Of a stretch of 30,851 nt of DNA, positions 9,901 to 16,634 are shown piece by piece. Position 1 is the stretch's first letter, and every line of letters begins with the position of its first letter. The DNA comes from a virus. The stretch is taken from positions 1-30,851 of IMG/VR virus record IMGVR_UViG_3300042898_002304, one strand, 5' to 3'. Below the pieces are notes generated by a model, which ran no database searches, was not told the DNA's origin, and saw only the letters and a list, made by a program, of their open reading frames with translations. Both the position numbers and the translations under genes were made by a program.

Positions 9901-10867
9901 CCAGCGCACCAATAGCAATTGCTAAGGCTTTTGGACTTTCTGACATGAACTTAACAATAGGAGCTAAAACAGTATTTACTAGTTCTAAACCTTCTTGTGC
10001 TACGTTCTTTAAACTGGCCAATAATTTTGTGTAGGGATTGGTTTCGAAGTCAATGGCGTTAAATTTACGTTCGCCTTCTTCTAGCACTGCATTAGCAAAT
10101 GCCATACGCTTTTCAAAGTCAGTGATTGCTCCAGCACTTTTGCCTACGCTTTTAGCGTAAGCTTGTGTAGCCATATCTACTTTGGTAAAGATACCCAGTT
10201 CATCTAATAATTCTGGTTCTAGTTTTGTAATACCACGAGTTAAGCGGTTAACAGCATCTGCCATGTCAACACCCAGAGCCTGTGCAGCCTGTTTTGCTAC
10301 TTTACCCATGCGCAGTATATTTTCGCTGCTCATACCACTAGAGCTGGCTTTGGCCGTAGACTCCATTGCTTCGCGTAAGCTAATAGCTCCGTCTGTTGTT
10401 TCTACTAAGCGTTTGCTTAATGTACCTAAGGCTGTGCCGCTGGCTGCACCTAATTGGTCTAAGCCCTTTACTAAGTTAGCGGTATCCATTGCGTTGCTTA
10501 GGGCGCTAAAGGCCGCACTAACAGCAAAAATGTTAGCCGCATAAGTAGCGTATAGGCGCACTAATCCGCCAAGACCTTGTGCTTGGTTTGCAAAGTCACG
10601 TGCACTAGCACCAGTCACACCTGCGGCCCCGCGTAAGTTTCCGTATTGCTGACTGCTCATTTGCTGCGAGCCAGTAGGTTCAGATGCTCTGCGTGAACCT
10701 GGAGTGCCGCCAGGTGTTAGTGTGCTTTTAACAGGCGGGTTAATACCGCCTGCGGCGCGTTGTGCTTGATTTGCTGCGGCTGTTATCTCTTGAAAGTTTT
10801 TTACAACTTTTTTAGCTGTTCCATTGTCACTTACATTAATGCCAATGTTTGCAATTTGTGTGGCCAT
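3989..10867 (-). CDS. Tail tape measure protein (2292 aa)
   Basis: By far the largest gene, it sets tail length and is threaded through the tail tube. ATG at 10867 follows AGGAGAACAA. Residues ~90-300 have the usual phage minor-tail/tape-measure pattern, with Ala-rich helices and segments such as ITKLEPELLDELGIF. There are hydrophobic stretches near 310-330 and 550-590. Long Gln/Lys/Ala coiled-coil blocks run from about 850 to 1450. A poly-Gly run lies near residue 1580. At about 1.5 angstrom per residue, a rule known for such proteins, this suggests a tail of roughly 340 nm, hence a siphovirus. It has its own consensus promoter upstream. The chaperones G/G-T lie upstream beyond an inserted endonuclease gene. 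Confidence is high from length, composition and order. Confidence 0.95.
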   Translation of the reverse strand: MATQIANIGINVSDNGTAKKVVKNFQEITAAANQAQRAAGGINPPVKSTLTPGGTPGSRRASEPTGSQQMSSQQYGNLRGAAGVTGASARDFANQAQGLGGLVRLYATYAANIFAVSAAFSALSNAMDTANLVKGLDQLGAASGTALGTLSKRLVETTDGAISLREAMESTAKASSSGMSSENILRMGKVAKQAAQALGVDMADAVNRLTRGITKLEPELLDELGIFTKVDMATQAYAKSVGKSAGAITDFEKRMAFANAVLEEGERKFNAIDFETNPYTKLLASLKNVAQEGLELVNTVLAPIVKFMSESPKALAIAIGALGLALVKQALPALGQFKAGLRQAAEESAALAKLRAQDATAAQEAVATITEERANATQRRIKDSTDMLTKVRQSNIHAVKDLVSADLTNLTKENLKNINTAISGVEAQADAVRRTADTARKEGEGPSRLNALKQEETALRDFANVNKAALAEESRLAKDANKQNQILSLNQQVAAKARINSVKDSIVANAAYNGSLIGVTGAIRLMNAELDQSGIKLSMFSKAMLFARAGVAAFAGVVTTVMSSIGGFLNIIATISAAVAFAAGFFSTNSKQVQAFGTAITATDDSLLNLGRTLDDIARKPFGEQFNTKSLLATATAITEIATSVSSLVSKTLAADNAASGFDRFIDGVKTLWGGDLHSQFGKSISSAVFDSFEKLSDSPEAQKAKASLAAILDVSPEASKQDFESAFKSIADNEPKLRQVERAMKDLGMSFGQTADDAQQFDLAVTKSKEAFKTFTDGFKIKDPMSEFALSIIDQSSKTAKALELPENAIGRLSSIVQDTAQLQLFGYEDQKALMQYGEQIVNVNKNFEAQKSAVKASKEEINKLSKAFADLQAQYTNEFGKVVEPGTNAGKLAFDQAKKQLDARREQLSREQNLLQATQTEVTAITARFPKLAANQLAKGADILATSIVAGFAKGSTAFADAVLGAVGDLPGLAKQRTDMELRKLQSESQLLKIQASMLQATLANTAQLQKRSAEEAVSIAQSDVRQVGDEGALARLKKAQDELDDINKKISIIQIDPKQALSAIAQVKKEILAGNALIQKDATELFGYLTSLAGNAQQQANNATDQEAVKFKGILALQAEKTKQELKSLDARKTANNLEIESLDIIKQQDGFLSEQRIGELQSLQITAAKIAGSEKELSIQQKLDALETAKTKGGAFAPKDEVYLAEKTLLTAAKKNIQTETENKLKQIGISATKQVADEQQRQVTLQNELNATYKQGTDALQDTADKQRDIQNETAKSLGTYTPQYQAQQDAQLQATKIRLQAERDAQALTTQFLINNYKLQAEAKQKLDAGAGPEALQEIQNRLMAEATAYGNKVLAINSARDAELNALKQIEEQRKKTDNFTELLDVIKNLDSVWTNFGSNLASTVTIFDALTKSQKQYATTVADLEFERDAETDAKKKIEFQQKIDETTKASVKSEITGYGKVAGESKKLFKEKTGAYRTLATVEKTMHLTRLALEAKELAFKLHALLTGTAAKVGAEGTETAMTFAGTIKRLPAYASEIYGKTIGQLGPIAGPAVATALVAAMFAMFGKGGGGGGGAFVPNAEQRQETQGTAMGYDAQGNKVQVRRGVFGDTDAKSESIANSLQIIKENSVDGLSYDNRMLELLSSIDSGINNTAKGLFNIQGLRTGSMFGTVQGSQSGGGLLGSGFLGSKTTRNITDSGLLIEGTFAQLASDTNEAVIDFFEQVTVSKKSWYGKTKTWVETQRSEIDDATSEFFQDIFSNATELFIEVGAKAGVDVSAINQILGSMDLGKNFTSLRGLKGEDFQKELSAVIGSVLDDAALAIFTSFEGFANFGEGMLETVIRVVDTNTKINQQIKNIGIDSGGLSFAITETLAKLAGGLENFLDQTNFFRENFLTEAERLAPVQKAVTNEMARLGYSSVDTRDEFKQLVQGLDLTTEAGQKNYQALMNVAEGFISVTEEATKQADERKQLDQELFALTATREQLRERELQGLFDGNRELQREIWLKEDQISAAKALQSSLKNVTGTIKSQITALKDYKTSLLSGANSTLTATQQYRLAKTEIEGLVTTISKTATTPAEIEARNIAIGKLSSVSDKFLNQSRTLFASGAQYTSDFSSIMSIINSVGSNLEAQLTDAEKQLGALEAANSYLEKIDANSKTTAQLLQTYLELGGQPLATASFATGSNFVPQDMVAQIHRGERIIPAADNLELMSSIGNRNRTNEVLVIEIKKLNQKIQSLEQTVAQGAAMNAQATDRNTAEIAQAVVDSSGKAIQANRLQAKAGIR

Positions 10868-10892
10868 TTGTTCTCCTAATAGCTGTACACTG

Positions 10893-10918
10893 TCCCAGTT
10901 TTAAAATCAAAGCTGGGA
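10893..10918 (-). other. Leader hairpin upstream of the tape measure gene
   Basis: TCCCAG/CTGGGA, a 6-bp stem with a 14-base loop, lies between the tape measure promoter and its ribosome site. Role unknown; it may affect mRNA stability or translation. Confidence 0.4.
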
Positions 10919-10933
10919 TTTATAGTTTACACG

Positions 10934-10962
10934 ATTATAGCATACCAGCAGTGTTTTGTCAA
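10934..10962 (-). promoter_or_regulatory. Consensus sigma-70-type promoter for the tape measure gene
   Basis: On the minus strand, TTGACA (10962-10957) and TATAAT (10939-10934) are separated by 17 bases. Both hexamers match consensus exactly. Transcription would start near 10927, about 60 bases before the tape measure ATG. Confidence 0.85.
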
Positions 10963-11006
10963 ACCAAATTTTTTTAGCTACAAAAAGACCTAATCTTAAA
11001 ATACAG

Positions 11007-11035
11007 TTGAAATATTTTCCCAAGTCTGTTATAAT
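11007..11035 (+). promoter_or_regulatory. Promoter for the GIY-YIG gene
   Basis: TTGAAA and TATAAT are 17 bases apart, with the endonuclease ATG 23 bases downstream of the -10 and AAAGGA before it. It is divergent to the tape measure promoter 45 bases away. Confidence 0.8.
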
Positions 11036-11057
11036 TGAAGTATATTAAAGGATTTTT

Positions 11058-11807
11058 ATGACTTGTGGAATTTACAAACTAAGCTTTGACGGTACTCATA
11101 AAGTGTATATAGGGCAAAGTAATAATATAGAAAACCGGCTTAGAACACACAAAAACTTTATGAAAAGTAGTAAATGTAGTAAAAAACTAAAAGAGGCTTA
11201 CTTACTATATGGTATACCAAAAATTGAGATTATACTTGAATGTGGGCTGACCGAACTTGATTCATGTGAAAACGAAGCTATTAATATATGGAATAGTGTT
11301 TCAGAAGGGTTTAATACTTTACAAAAAGCAGGAGATAGCCCAAAATACTTAGCTAAAGGTGAAGAGCATGTAGGTTGTATATATAGTAACAAAGAAATAG
11401 AGGAAGCATTTTTATTAATGGTTAATTCTAGTCTTACTTTAAAACAAATTAGTGAAGTTACGGGTGTAGGATATGCCACTATTAGAGGCATAAGATCGCA
11501 ACATAACCATAAATGGTTAGAAGAAAAGTACCCTATAGAATATACTAGTATGATTTATACTAAAGGTAAAAGAAATATTATTAATGGTGTAGGCTATGGT
11601 AACTCAAAGTACTCTAGAGAAACGATATCTCAAGCACTCTTTCTTTTAATAGAAGGCACGTTATCTCGTAAAGAAATAGCTAATAAACTTAAATTACCTT
11701 ATAAAACTGTATCAAATATTTCTTCTAACTCTTACCCGTGGTTGGCAGAAGCACATCCAGAAGAATACAAAAAACTACTATCTAGTAAGCAAAAATATAG
11801 TATATAA
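11058..11807 (+). CDS. GIY-YIG homing-type endonuclease with two C-terminal HTH modules
   Basis: The 249-residue protein begins MTCGIYKL. GIY is at residues 4-6 and YIG at 17-19, with Arg27/Arg29 following and a likely catalytic Glu73 in the ENEAINIWNS segment. This is the pattern of GIY-YIG nucleases. The C-terminal part holds two similar modules (about 110-160 and 187-245), each with a KQISEVTGVGYATI- or KEIANKLKLPYKTV-type helix-turn-helix followed by a Trp-Leu-Glu/Ala motif; these probably bind the target site. The gene is on the strand opposite to the late operon, more AT-rich than its neighbours, and carries its own promoter, ribosome site (AAAGGA) and terminator. This is typical of a free-standing homing endonuclease gene. 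Target site unknown. Confidence 0.88.
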   Translation: MTCGIYKLSFDGTHKVYIGQSNNIENRLRTHKNFMKSSKCSKKLKEAYLLYGIPKIEIILECGLTELDSCENEAINIWNSVSEGFNTLQKAGDSPKYLAKGEEHVGCIYSNKEIEEAFLLMVNSSLTLKQISEVTGVGYATIRGIRSQHNHKWLEEKYPIEYTSMIYTKGKRNIINGVGYGNSKYSRETISQALFLLIEGTLSRKEIANKLKLPYKTVSNISSNSYPWLAEAHPEEYKKLLSSKQKYSI

Positions 11808-11815
11808 TAAAAACA

Positions 11816-11851
11816 AAAAAGCCCATAGCACGTTAATGCTATGGGCTTTTT
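11816..11851. terminator. Bidirectional terminator between GIY-YIG and tail chaperone genes
   Basis: A 15-bp perfect stem (AAAAAGCCCATAGCA with its complement) with loop CGTTAA and T-runs on both strands. It ends the endonuclease gene on the plus strand and the G-T gene on the minus strand; the G-T stop codon lies inside it. Confidence 0.9.
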
Positions 11852-12219
11852 GCTTTAATTTTTTCCGCAATTAACTTTTGACGTACACCATCCATGTGCT
11901 GTAAGAAGTCTAAACAAAGTAGTACTTCAGCTGAGTCAACTATATCGTATACCGCAAGTAGTTGAAATACAATACTATAGTCTTTGCCCATGTAGCCACC
12001 GCCCATTGAATCCCAGTTGTCTGCAAGCATTTGATAAATTACAAAACACTGCTGTACTAAGTCTGGGAAGTCTCCGACCTCAATCGGTATTTCTTCTTCA
12101 ATGGGTTCCTCGTTCATTTGCTCACACATATCAAAGTAAGCTTCCTTACTCATCTTTATGTCGGCATTTTGAAAGTAGCGGCGAAGCTGGTCACGTATTT
12201 GAGTTACTTGCTCGTTTGA
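11839..12219 (-). CDS. T extension of tail assembly chaperone G-T, reached by -1 frameshift
   Basis: This frame has no good ribosome site at its internal ATG (12153) but is open upstream to the slippery site in gene G. A -1 slip at A AAT TTT (12225-12219) joins 131 residues of G to 126 residues of T, giving a 257-residue G-T protein. In tailed phages the G and G-T proteins guide the tape measure protein during tail assembly and are absent from the virion. The T part is acidic (EEPIEEEIPIEVGDF) and ends within the terminator. Position between the major tail protein and tape measure genes is the classic one. The frame relation and heptamer are directly visible; the use of the shift is inferred from the family. 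Confidence 0.85.
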   Translation of the reverse strand, partial: SNEQVTQIRDQLRRYFQNADIKMSKEAYFDMCEQMNEEPIEEEIPIEVGDFPDLVQQCFVIYQMLADNWDSMGGGYMGKDYSIVFQLLAVYDIVDSAEVLLCLDFLQHMDGVRQKLIAEKIKAKSP

Positions 12220-12611
12220 AAATTTGATAGATCGGTAACAGATTCGCTTACAAAACTGTCAAAGTTTGTGGAGTTTTTCATTAAGTAAAGCGCGTTTTCT
12301 TCTGAATACTCTAATTCAGCTTCTGTGTCCTGACCGGTTAGATCAACGGGAGCCAGCTGTTCTAAATACTTGAGCTTTAAGCCACCCCAACCTTTAATTG
12401 CACTCTTAACGTACAGTTCCAAGAATAGTTCGTCGTTTAATTCTTCAACTGGTTGACGATTCTTGAAAGTGGTTTTTGTAGACTTTTTGCGAATTGACTG
12501 TAGTGTCTCGCGGCTTAAAAAAGCAATTTGAATTTTAAATTCTGGCATCCCTGGGTATTCTACCTCTAAGGATTTTGAAGGAACTAACAAGGTTTTTAAT
12601 GAAATTGACAT
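12204..12611 (-). CDS. Tail assembly chaperone G (135 aa)
   Basis: A 135-residue protein starting MSISLKTLLVPS. The N-terminal half has the beta pattern usual for the G protein of lambdoid tails, and the C-terminal half is acidic. It lies directly after the major tail protein. Its last codons contain the A AAT TTT heptamer at 12225-12219 in the zero frame, five codons before the stop, so most ribosomes make G and a minority make G-T. No strong Shine-Dalgarno site is seen before the ATG, and a terminator separates it from the upstream gene, so expression is probably lower than that of the major tail protein. Confidence 0.85.
   Translation of the reverse strand: MSISLKTLLVPSKSLEVEYPGMPEFKIQIAFLSRETLQSIRKKSTKTTFKNRQPVEELNDELFLELYVKSAIKGWGGLKLKYLEQLAPVDLTGQDTEAELEYSEENALYLMKNSTNFDSFVSESVTDLSNFQTSK
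12219..12225 (-). promoter_or_regulatory. Slippery heptamer A AAT TTT for -1 frameshift
   Basis: On the minus strand the heptamer is AAATTTT, of the XXXYYYZ class, positioned in the zero frame of G (codon starts at 12224 and 12221). The -1 frame continues open into the T segment. Confidence 0.85.
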
Positions 12612-12643
12612 ATAGTGTAATATTTATGGTTATCAAAACAAGG

Positions 12644-12674
12644 AAAAAAGCGGTACCGGGGATCAGCCGGTACC
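12644..12674 (-). terminator. Terminator after the major tail protein gene
   Basis: Stem GGTACCGG/CCGGTACC with a 7-base loop, followed on the minus strand by GCTTTTTT. It probably lets only part of the transcription reach the chaperone genes. Confidence 0.85.
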
Positions 12675-12690
12675 TTGAAATTAACGCAGA

Positions 12691-13830
12691 TTAAGCTGCG
12701 TTAGTTGTAAAATAACGAACTTCTAGTTCGTTTGCTTCACCAATATCAAATGCTCCGGTTGCGGAACCTTGAGCAGTAAAGCTGATTGTTGTTGAAACAA
12801 CTTGTTCTGTTGAAACTGTTGGAATAGTTAGCACAGCTGCTGGCATTTCGAACTCAACGCGAGTTGCGTTTGCTACACCACCCACTTCAAACTGCACAAA
12901 GAAAGCTGGATCAACATCAGTTGTAGAACCGGCTAGCAAGTCAGCTAGTAGACCCGCTGTGTTTGTACTGCCTGCACGTAAGTAAGCGTTTAAACTACCA
13001 CTAATAGCACGAGTACCTGTAAAGTAGGTAAATGGACGGTTAACAACACCCAAGTTAGCTGGTGTTAAGTAAGTTAAGTTGTTGGCAATTGTTAGCGAAC
13101 CGCCTGTTACAGCCACGTTGAAAGTAGTGCCGGTTCCGTCGATTTCTTTTTTCAATGTTAGAGTAGTCAGCTTGTTGGCAATAAATGGAGCTGTTGTATT
13201 TTTGCCCTTAGCAGTTCCACTCAATGTACCACCACCAAGAGTAACTGTGGCACCAGTAGTGGCAGTTAGACCAGCTACTTGACGTAAGATAGAACCTTTA
13301 CCAGCCCAAGCAACCATTGCAATAGCGTCTAGTCCAAAATCAACAGTTGCTGAATCTAGTGCGCAGTTGTCGATGATATAAGATACACCGTCGATAACGA
13401 TGATTAAACCAAACTTTTGTAGTTGGTGGCTTTGAGAGTTGCCAGCAACTAGAGTACAGTTAGTAGTACCTTCTGTCCAGGCTGCATTTGTACCACCAAT
13501 TGCTGCTGTACCAAATAGTGCGTTCCATAGCACAGACTCTTCGGCCGTGATATTTGTGCCACCATCAGCTGGGCGCATATAAGTTGACATTGAAAAGTCA
13601 ACTGGCTCAAGTGCGGTGTTAAAACTACGCTGACCACGAACAGGCGCCGCACCCGCTTCGTTTAGTGTAACTGTTTCAGCAGTTGTATTTTGTGAGAAAC
13701 TGAAGCCGTCCAAGACCTGGATTTCGCGAGTGTTTGCGGGTAAAAACCCACTTGCAGCTACCACACCTGTTTCGGCATCTACGTTAGTCGTGAAAAATAC
13801 GCGACTATTACGAATTAAATTAAATGACAT
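12691..13830 (-). CDS. Major tail (tube) protein (379 aa)
   Basis: A 379-residue, Thr/Gly/Ala-rich beta protein beginning MSFNLIRNSRVFF. It forms the tail tube of a siphovirus. Ribosome site AAGGA lies nine bases upstream of ATG 13830. It lies between the tail terminator gene and the chaperones, and is followed by a strong terminator, as expected for a highly expressed structural gene. Segments such as DYSTYMRPADGG-like and FEMPAAVLTIPTVS match the general style of phage tube proteins. The length, larger than typical (about 150-250), suggests an extra Ig-like domain in the middle (about 180-260, Gly/Thr-rich). Confidence 0.82.
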   Translation of the reverse strand: MSFNLIRNSRVFFTTNVDAETGVVAASGFLPANTREIQVLDGFSFSQNTTAETVTLNEAGAAPVRGQRSFNTALEPVDFSMSTYMRPADGGTNITAEESVLWNALFGTAAIGGTNAAWTEGTTNCTLVAGNSQSHQLQKFGLIIVIDGVSYIIDNCALDSATVDFGLDAIAMVAWAGKGSILRQVAGLTATTGATVTLGGGTLSGTAKGKNTTAPFIANKLTTLTLKKEIDGTGTTFNVAVTGGSLTIANNLTYLTPANLGVVNRPFTYFTGTRAISGSLNAYLRAGSTNTAGLLADLLAGSTTDVDPAFFVQFEVGGVANATRVEFEMPAAVLTIPTVSTEQVVSTTISFTAQGSATGAFDIGEANELEVRYFTTNAA

Positions 13831-13908
13831 ATTTCATTTCCTTTTTAGTTTGGCGTTGTAGCACATTAACTAGACTTTTATCTGTTGCAGGTGCTGTAAC
13901 GCAAGAGC

Positions 13909-14346
13909 TTACATTATGGCGTATCGCACTTGTAAGTTAATTTCACCGACTGCATAAGGTGCTAGCAGCCCCTCGTCAGTAGTAATTGACTGAATTAAGA
14001 TTTCAGTTGTTTCGTAGTTTGTGGCACTATCATAAACCAACACACGATTTGCATCTACGCAATGCTCTATGTCTTCAAGAAGCTGTTCAAGCTGCTCGCT
14101 GGAGTCTTCTCCGTGGCAGTACACTTTTATGGCAATTCCTAAATAGCCCCAGGTAAAGTCACCGGGATGATACTCACGCTGTTCACTACCAGGAGTTAAG
14201 TAAATACTAGGAAAATCTTTGACTTCATCCCAGAACTTTAGCTTGGCATAAGCGTTTTGAAATAAGTTAGTTTTATAAGGTGCTTGACCGTTTATTAGCT
14301 TTAGCTTAACGGTCAAGGCTTTTACGATTGAGGTTCTACGACTCAT
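13909..14346 (-). CDS. Tail terminator / minor tail protein (145 aa)
   Basis: A 145-residue protein. Its ATG overlaps the stop of the upstream neck gene (ATGA). It has the pattern of gpU-like tail terminators: an N-terminal helix, then a strand/helix fold with KVYCHGEDSSEQLEQLLEDIEHCVD and a closing strand EINLQVRYAIM. Such proteins cap the tail tube and join it to the head. The position directly before the major tail protein supports this. Family assignment is from length, pattern and order. Confidence 0.7.
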   Translation of the reverse strand: MSRRTSIVKALTVKLKLINGQAPYKTNLFQNAYAKLKFWDEVKDFPSIYLTPGSEQREYHPGDFTWGYLGIAIKVYCHGEDSSEQLEQLLEDIEHCVDANRVLVYDSATNYETTEILIQSITTDEGLLAPYAVGEINLQVRYAIM

Positions 14347-15995
14347 ATGTTAACTGCCCTTAAACGGTTGCCGACTTGTTGTGCTGCAATTTCACGAATT
14401 GACTTTGATATCAGCAATTTAGGGTCACGTGACCTTGGAGTACTCTGCTTGCCACCATCGGAGAAAGTTGCGTACGGGTTTTTCATATAACTGTAAAACG
14501 CAGTAATCATGCCTGCTCGGCTTTGTGAAATATATTCTACTTTTGCACTGCTGGCTAAACGGCCTGTGCGATAGTTTAGGACGCTTCTGGAATTTCCGTC
14601 GCCCATATTAGCATTAACTACGTCTTGCAGTTGGCGGTTGATTAGGTTTTGTAAGCTAGTTAAGTTGTAGCTTAATCCGGCGCCGCCTGTACTTTTAGCC
14701 CGCTTATTAGCAGATATATCTGATTTTACCTTCTTTAGTTTAGTCTGCATATTTTTTATAGCAGAAGCTACCTTTGTAGAAGGTTTATCTATTTTATTAG
14801 ATAATCTATCGGACTTAACTGCCGACACTTTAGGAGTAGTTTTGTTAACTACCCTGCTACTTCCTTTACCTTCTAAAATATCTTTTGCTAGTAGGGCTAG
14901 ATATTCTGGTACACTATCAGAAGTCCTTAAATTTATTAAGTATTCGGGATCGGTTGTTTTAGCTATAACTCTACTTACTTGTTCTTGGTATTTTTCTAAT
15001 TTCTTATCTAAGTCAACAAGTGCTTTTTCAAATTCTTTTAGAGATACCGCTGCCGGTGTTGTTAACAGTCTTTTACCGTCTGAGCTAAGCTTGGTATTTT
15101 GTACCAAATTCTGTAAGAATTTTACGATACGAATATAACTGCTTAAGTCTCCAGTATCTCGATTACCAAGACCTGTTTCTACATCTCTTTTTACTTGCAA
15201 CTGTATATTCATTGAAATATGTTTGCCAGTAAAATCTTTGTGAGCTCTTACTAATAGTTCGTTATACTTGCCATTTAGATTACTTAAACTACTAGAACCT
15301 TCGTCCAATAGTTTGTATAATCCTATTATCTTATTAAGTATATTCTCTTCACCTTCCAGATCTCTGGCAGAAATTATGGCGCGTCCATAAGTTTGAGCAT
15401 ATACGTGTCCACGATCGTAGTGTCCAGAAAGTATATCTTCAATATCTTTTCTATTTTTACCTGGAAAAACACCTATACTATGAATAAAGTGTGCTACATG
15501 CACTAAAGTGTTTCTGTGGCTAAAGTTTAGCCCTCTTACGGCAATAATATCATCAGCAGGTATTTGTTTAATTACATCTGCTATTTTTTTATTTTGCTTT
15601 TCTACTACGGACCCATCACGTAAGTATATTTCGTAATGTCTTGCTAATACAGAACCAAAATTTTCCGCTAAAAACTTTATATATAAGGCTATTGGTTTAG
15701 CCGTACTAGAAATGTTCAATGTTTTAAACATTTCTGTTAAATCATCTTCTGTTAGAATTAATCTGGTGCGACCTTGAGGTTCGCCAGCATATCTGAATTC
15801 TTCAGATAAGTTTACTGTTTTTCCACCTACTACGGCTTTACCTTCAGAAAGAACAGAAGCTTTTTTCGATAGGCCGCCTGCCGTAAATGCGCCAGTAGCA
15901 CTACTTACAAATCTATCTAGTAGGTTCTTTGCATTAGCTTGGACGGATATATTAGATTTATCTTTTAAAGCAGCAGTAAACTCTTGTATACTCAT
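14343..15995 (-). CDS. Large neck / head-completion protein with gp10-like C-terminus (550 aa)
   Basis: A 550-residue protein whose ATG overlaps the stop of the connector gene (ATGA) and whose stop overlaps the next start. In HK97-like phages this slot holds a head-tail protein of about 130-150 residues. Here the C-terminal ~110 residues (VLNYRTGRLASSAKVEYI, FYSYMKNPYATF) look like that neck/tail-completion domain. The preceding ~430 residues are helical and Lys-rich, with no family I recognise. The long N-terminal part is unusual and may be an added domain facing outward from the neck or acting during assembly. Function inferred from order only. Confidence 0.6.
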   Translation of the reverse strand: MSIQEFTAALKDKSNISVQANAKNLLDRFVSSATGAFTAGGLSKKASVLSEGKAVVGGKTVNLSEEFRYAGEPQGRTRLILTEDDLTEMFKTLNISSTAKPIALYIKFLAENFGSVLARHYEIYLRDGSVVEKQNKKIADVIKQIPADDIIAVRGLNFSHRNTLVHVAHFIHSIGVFPGKNRKDIEDILSGHYDRGHVYAQTYGRAIISARDLEGEENILNKIIGLYKLLDEGSSSLSNLNGKYNELLVRAHKDFTGKHISMNIQLQVKRDVETGLGNRDTGDLSSYIRIVKFLQNLVQNTKLSSDGKRLLTTPAAVSLKEFEKALVDLDKKLEKYQEQVSRVIAKTTDPEYLINLRTSDSVPEYLALLAKDILEGKGSSRVVNKTTPKVSAVKSDRLSNKIDKPSTKVASAIKNMQTKLKKVKSDISANKRAKSTGGAGLSYNLTSLQNLINRQLQDVVNANMGDGNSRSVLNYRTGRLASSAKVEYISQSRAGMITAFYSYMKNPYATFSDGGKQSTPRSRDPKLLISKSIREIAAQQVGNRLRAVNI

Positions 15996-16558
15996 GTATA
16001 ATCCGCCACATGCAAGTCTAGTACACGTTTAATATGTGCGGGTAAACTAGTAGTTGAAATATATTCAATTTGCACCGCATTTGTGCCTGGCGCTTTAGTG
16101 CTGTGAATTGCGCTGTCGTTTTGACGATAGTAGCTGATCAAGTCCATGATTGCCAATTCAACGTCGTTGGGTACGTCTTCGTAACCAGCAGTATAGGTAA
16201 CGCGATAGCCATTTAACAAGTACTTGAAACCGTCTTGGGCAGTACTAATAATTGTATCGTCACGAACTACATAATCTGTGTTTCGCACTAGCGCTGTATT
16301 AGTAACGCCATAATCTGTGCTGTAAGTTACGCTTTGAACCGCAACAACGGGTGTTTCTTTTAGTAGCAAAATTTTTGTGCCACCGTCATAGGTTTCGGTT
16401 AATGAAACATCCCAGTAGTCTACAAAACTTTTACGGCAGTAATTTTTTACCAGTGCCGATACTTTTGGAATAAGTGCGTCAATCTCGGCATCATAATTCG
16501 TGCTTTTGATTCCAGCATAAGCTTTATAATCAGCTTTTGTTGTTAGGTTTAATGCCAT
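15992..16558 (-). CDS. Head-tail connector protein (gp6-like, 188 aa)
   Basis: The start chosen is ATG 16558 because AAGGAG lies five bases before it; a longer frame would start inside a strong hairpin. The product begins MALNLTTKADYKAY and contains the helix/strand pattern of head-tail connectors that sit under the portal: DAEIDALIPKVSALVKNYCRKSF, then a YTAGYEDVPNDVELAIMDLISYY segment. This type of sentence-like motif (strand, GY..VP.D...A) is typical of the phage gp6-like family. It follows the capsid gene, as expected. Confidence 0.82.
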   Translation of the reverse strand: MALNLTTKADYKAYAGIKSTNYDAEIDALIPKVSALVKNYCRKSFVDYWDVSLTETYDGGTKILLLKETPVVAVQSVTYSTDYGVTNTALVRNTDYVVRDDTIISTAQDGFKYLLNGYRVTYTAGYEDVPNDVELAIMDLISYYRQNDSAIHSTKAPGTNAVQIEYISTTSLPAHIKRVLDLHVADYT

Positions 16559-16570
16559 AGAATCTCCTTG

Positions 16571-16602
16571 TTTTATAAGTGTACCACAGTACACTTATAA
16601 AA
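16571..16602 (-). other. Strong 14-bp hairpin just upstream of the connector ribosome site
   Basis: TTTTATAAGTGTAC and its complement pair perfectly around CACA. It lies between the capsid terminator hairpin and AAGGAG of the connector gene. It may be an RNase III-type processing site or protect the downstream mRNA. Confidence 0.6.
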
Positions 16603-16603
16603 C

Positions 16604-16623
16604 AAGACCCACTTAAGGGTCTT
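16604..16623 (-). terminator. Hairpin/partial terminator after the capsid gene
   Basis: AAGACCC/GGGTCTT stem with a 6-base loop, followed on the minus strand by GTTTTAT. It probably gives partial termination so that capsid mRNA exceeds downstream mRNA. Confidence 0.7.
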
Positions 16624-16634
16624 GCTTATGTAGA

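Noticed and set aside
16559-16594. Longer connector protein start
   Set aside because: The upstream ATG is inside the 14-bp hairpin, while ATG 16558 has AAGGAG at ideal spacing.
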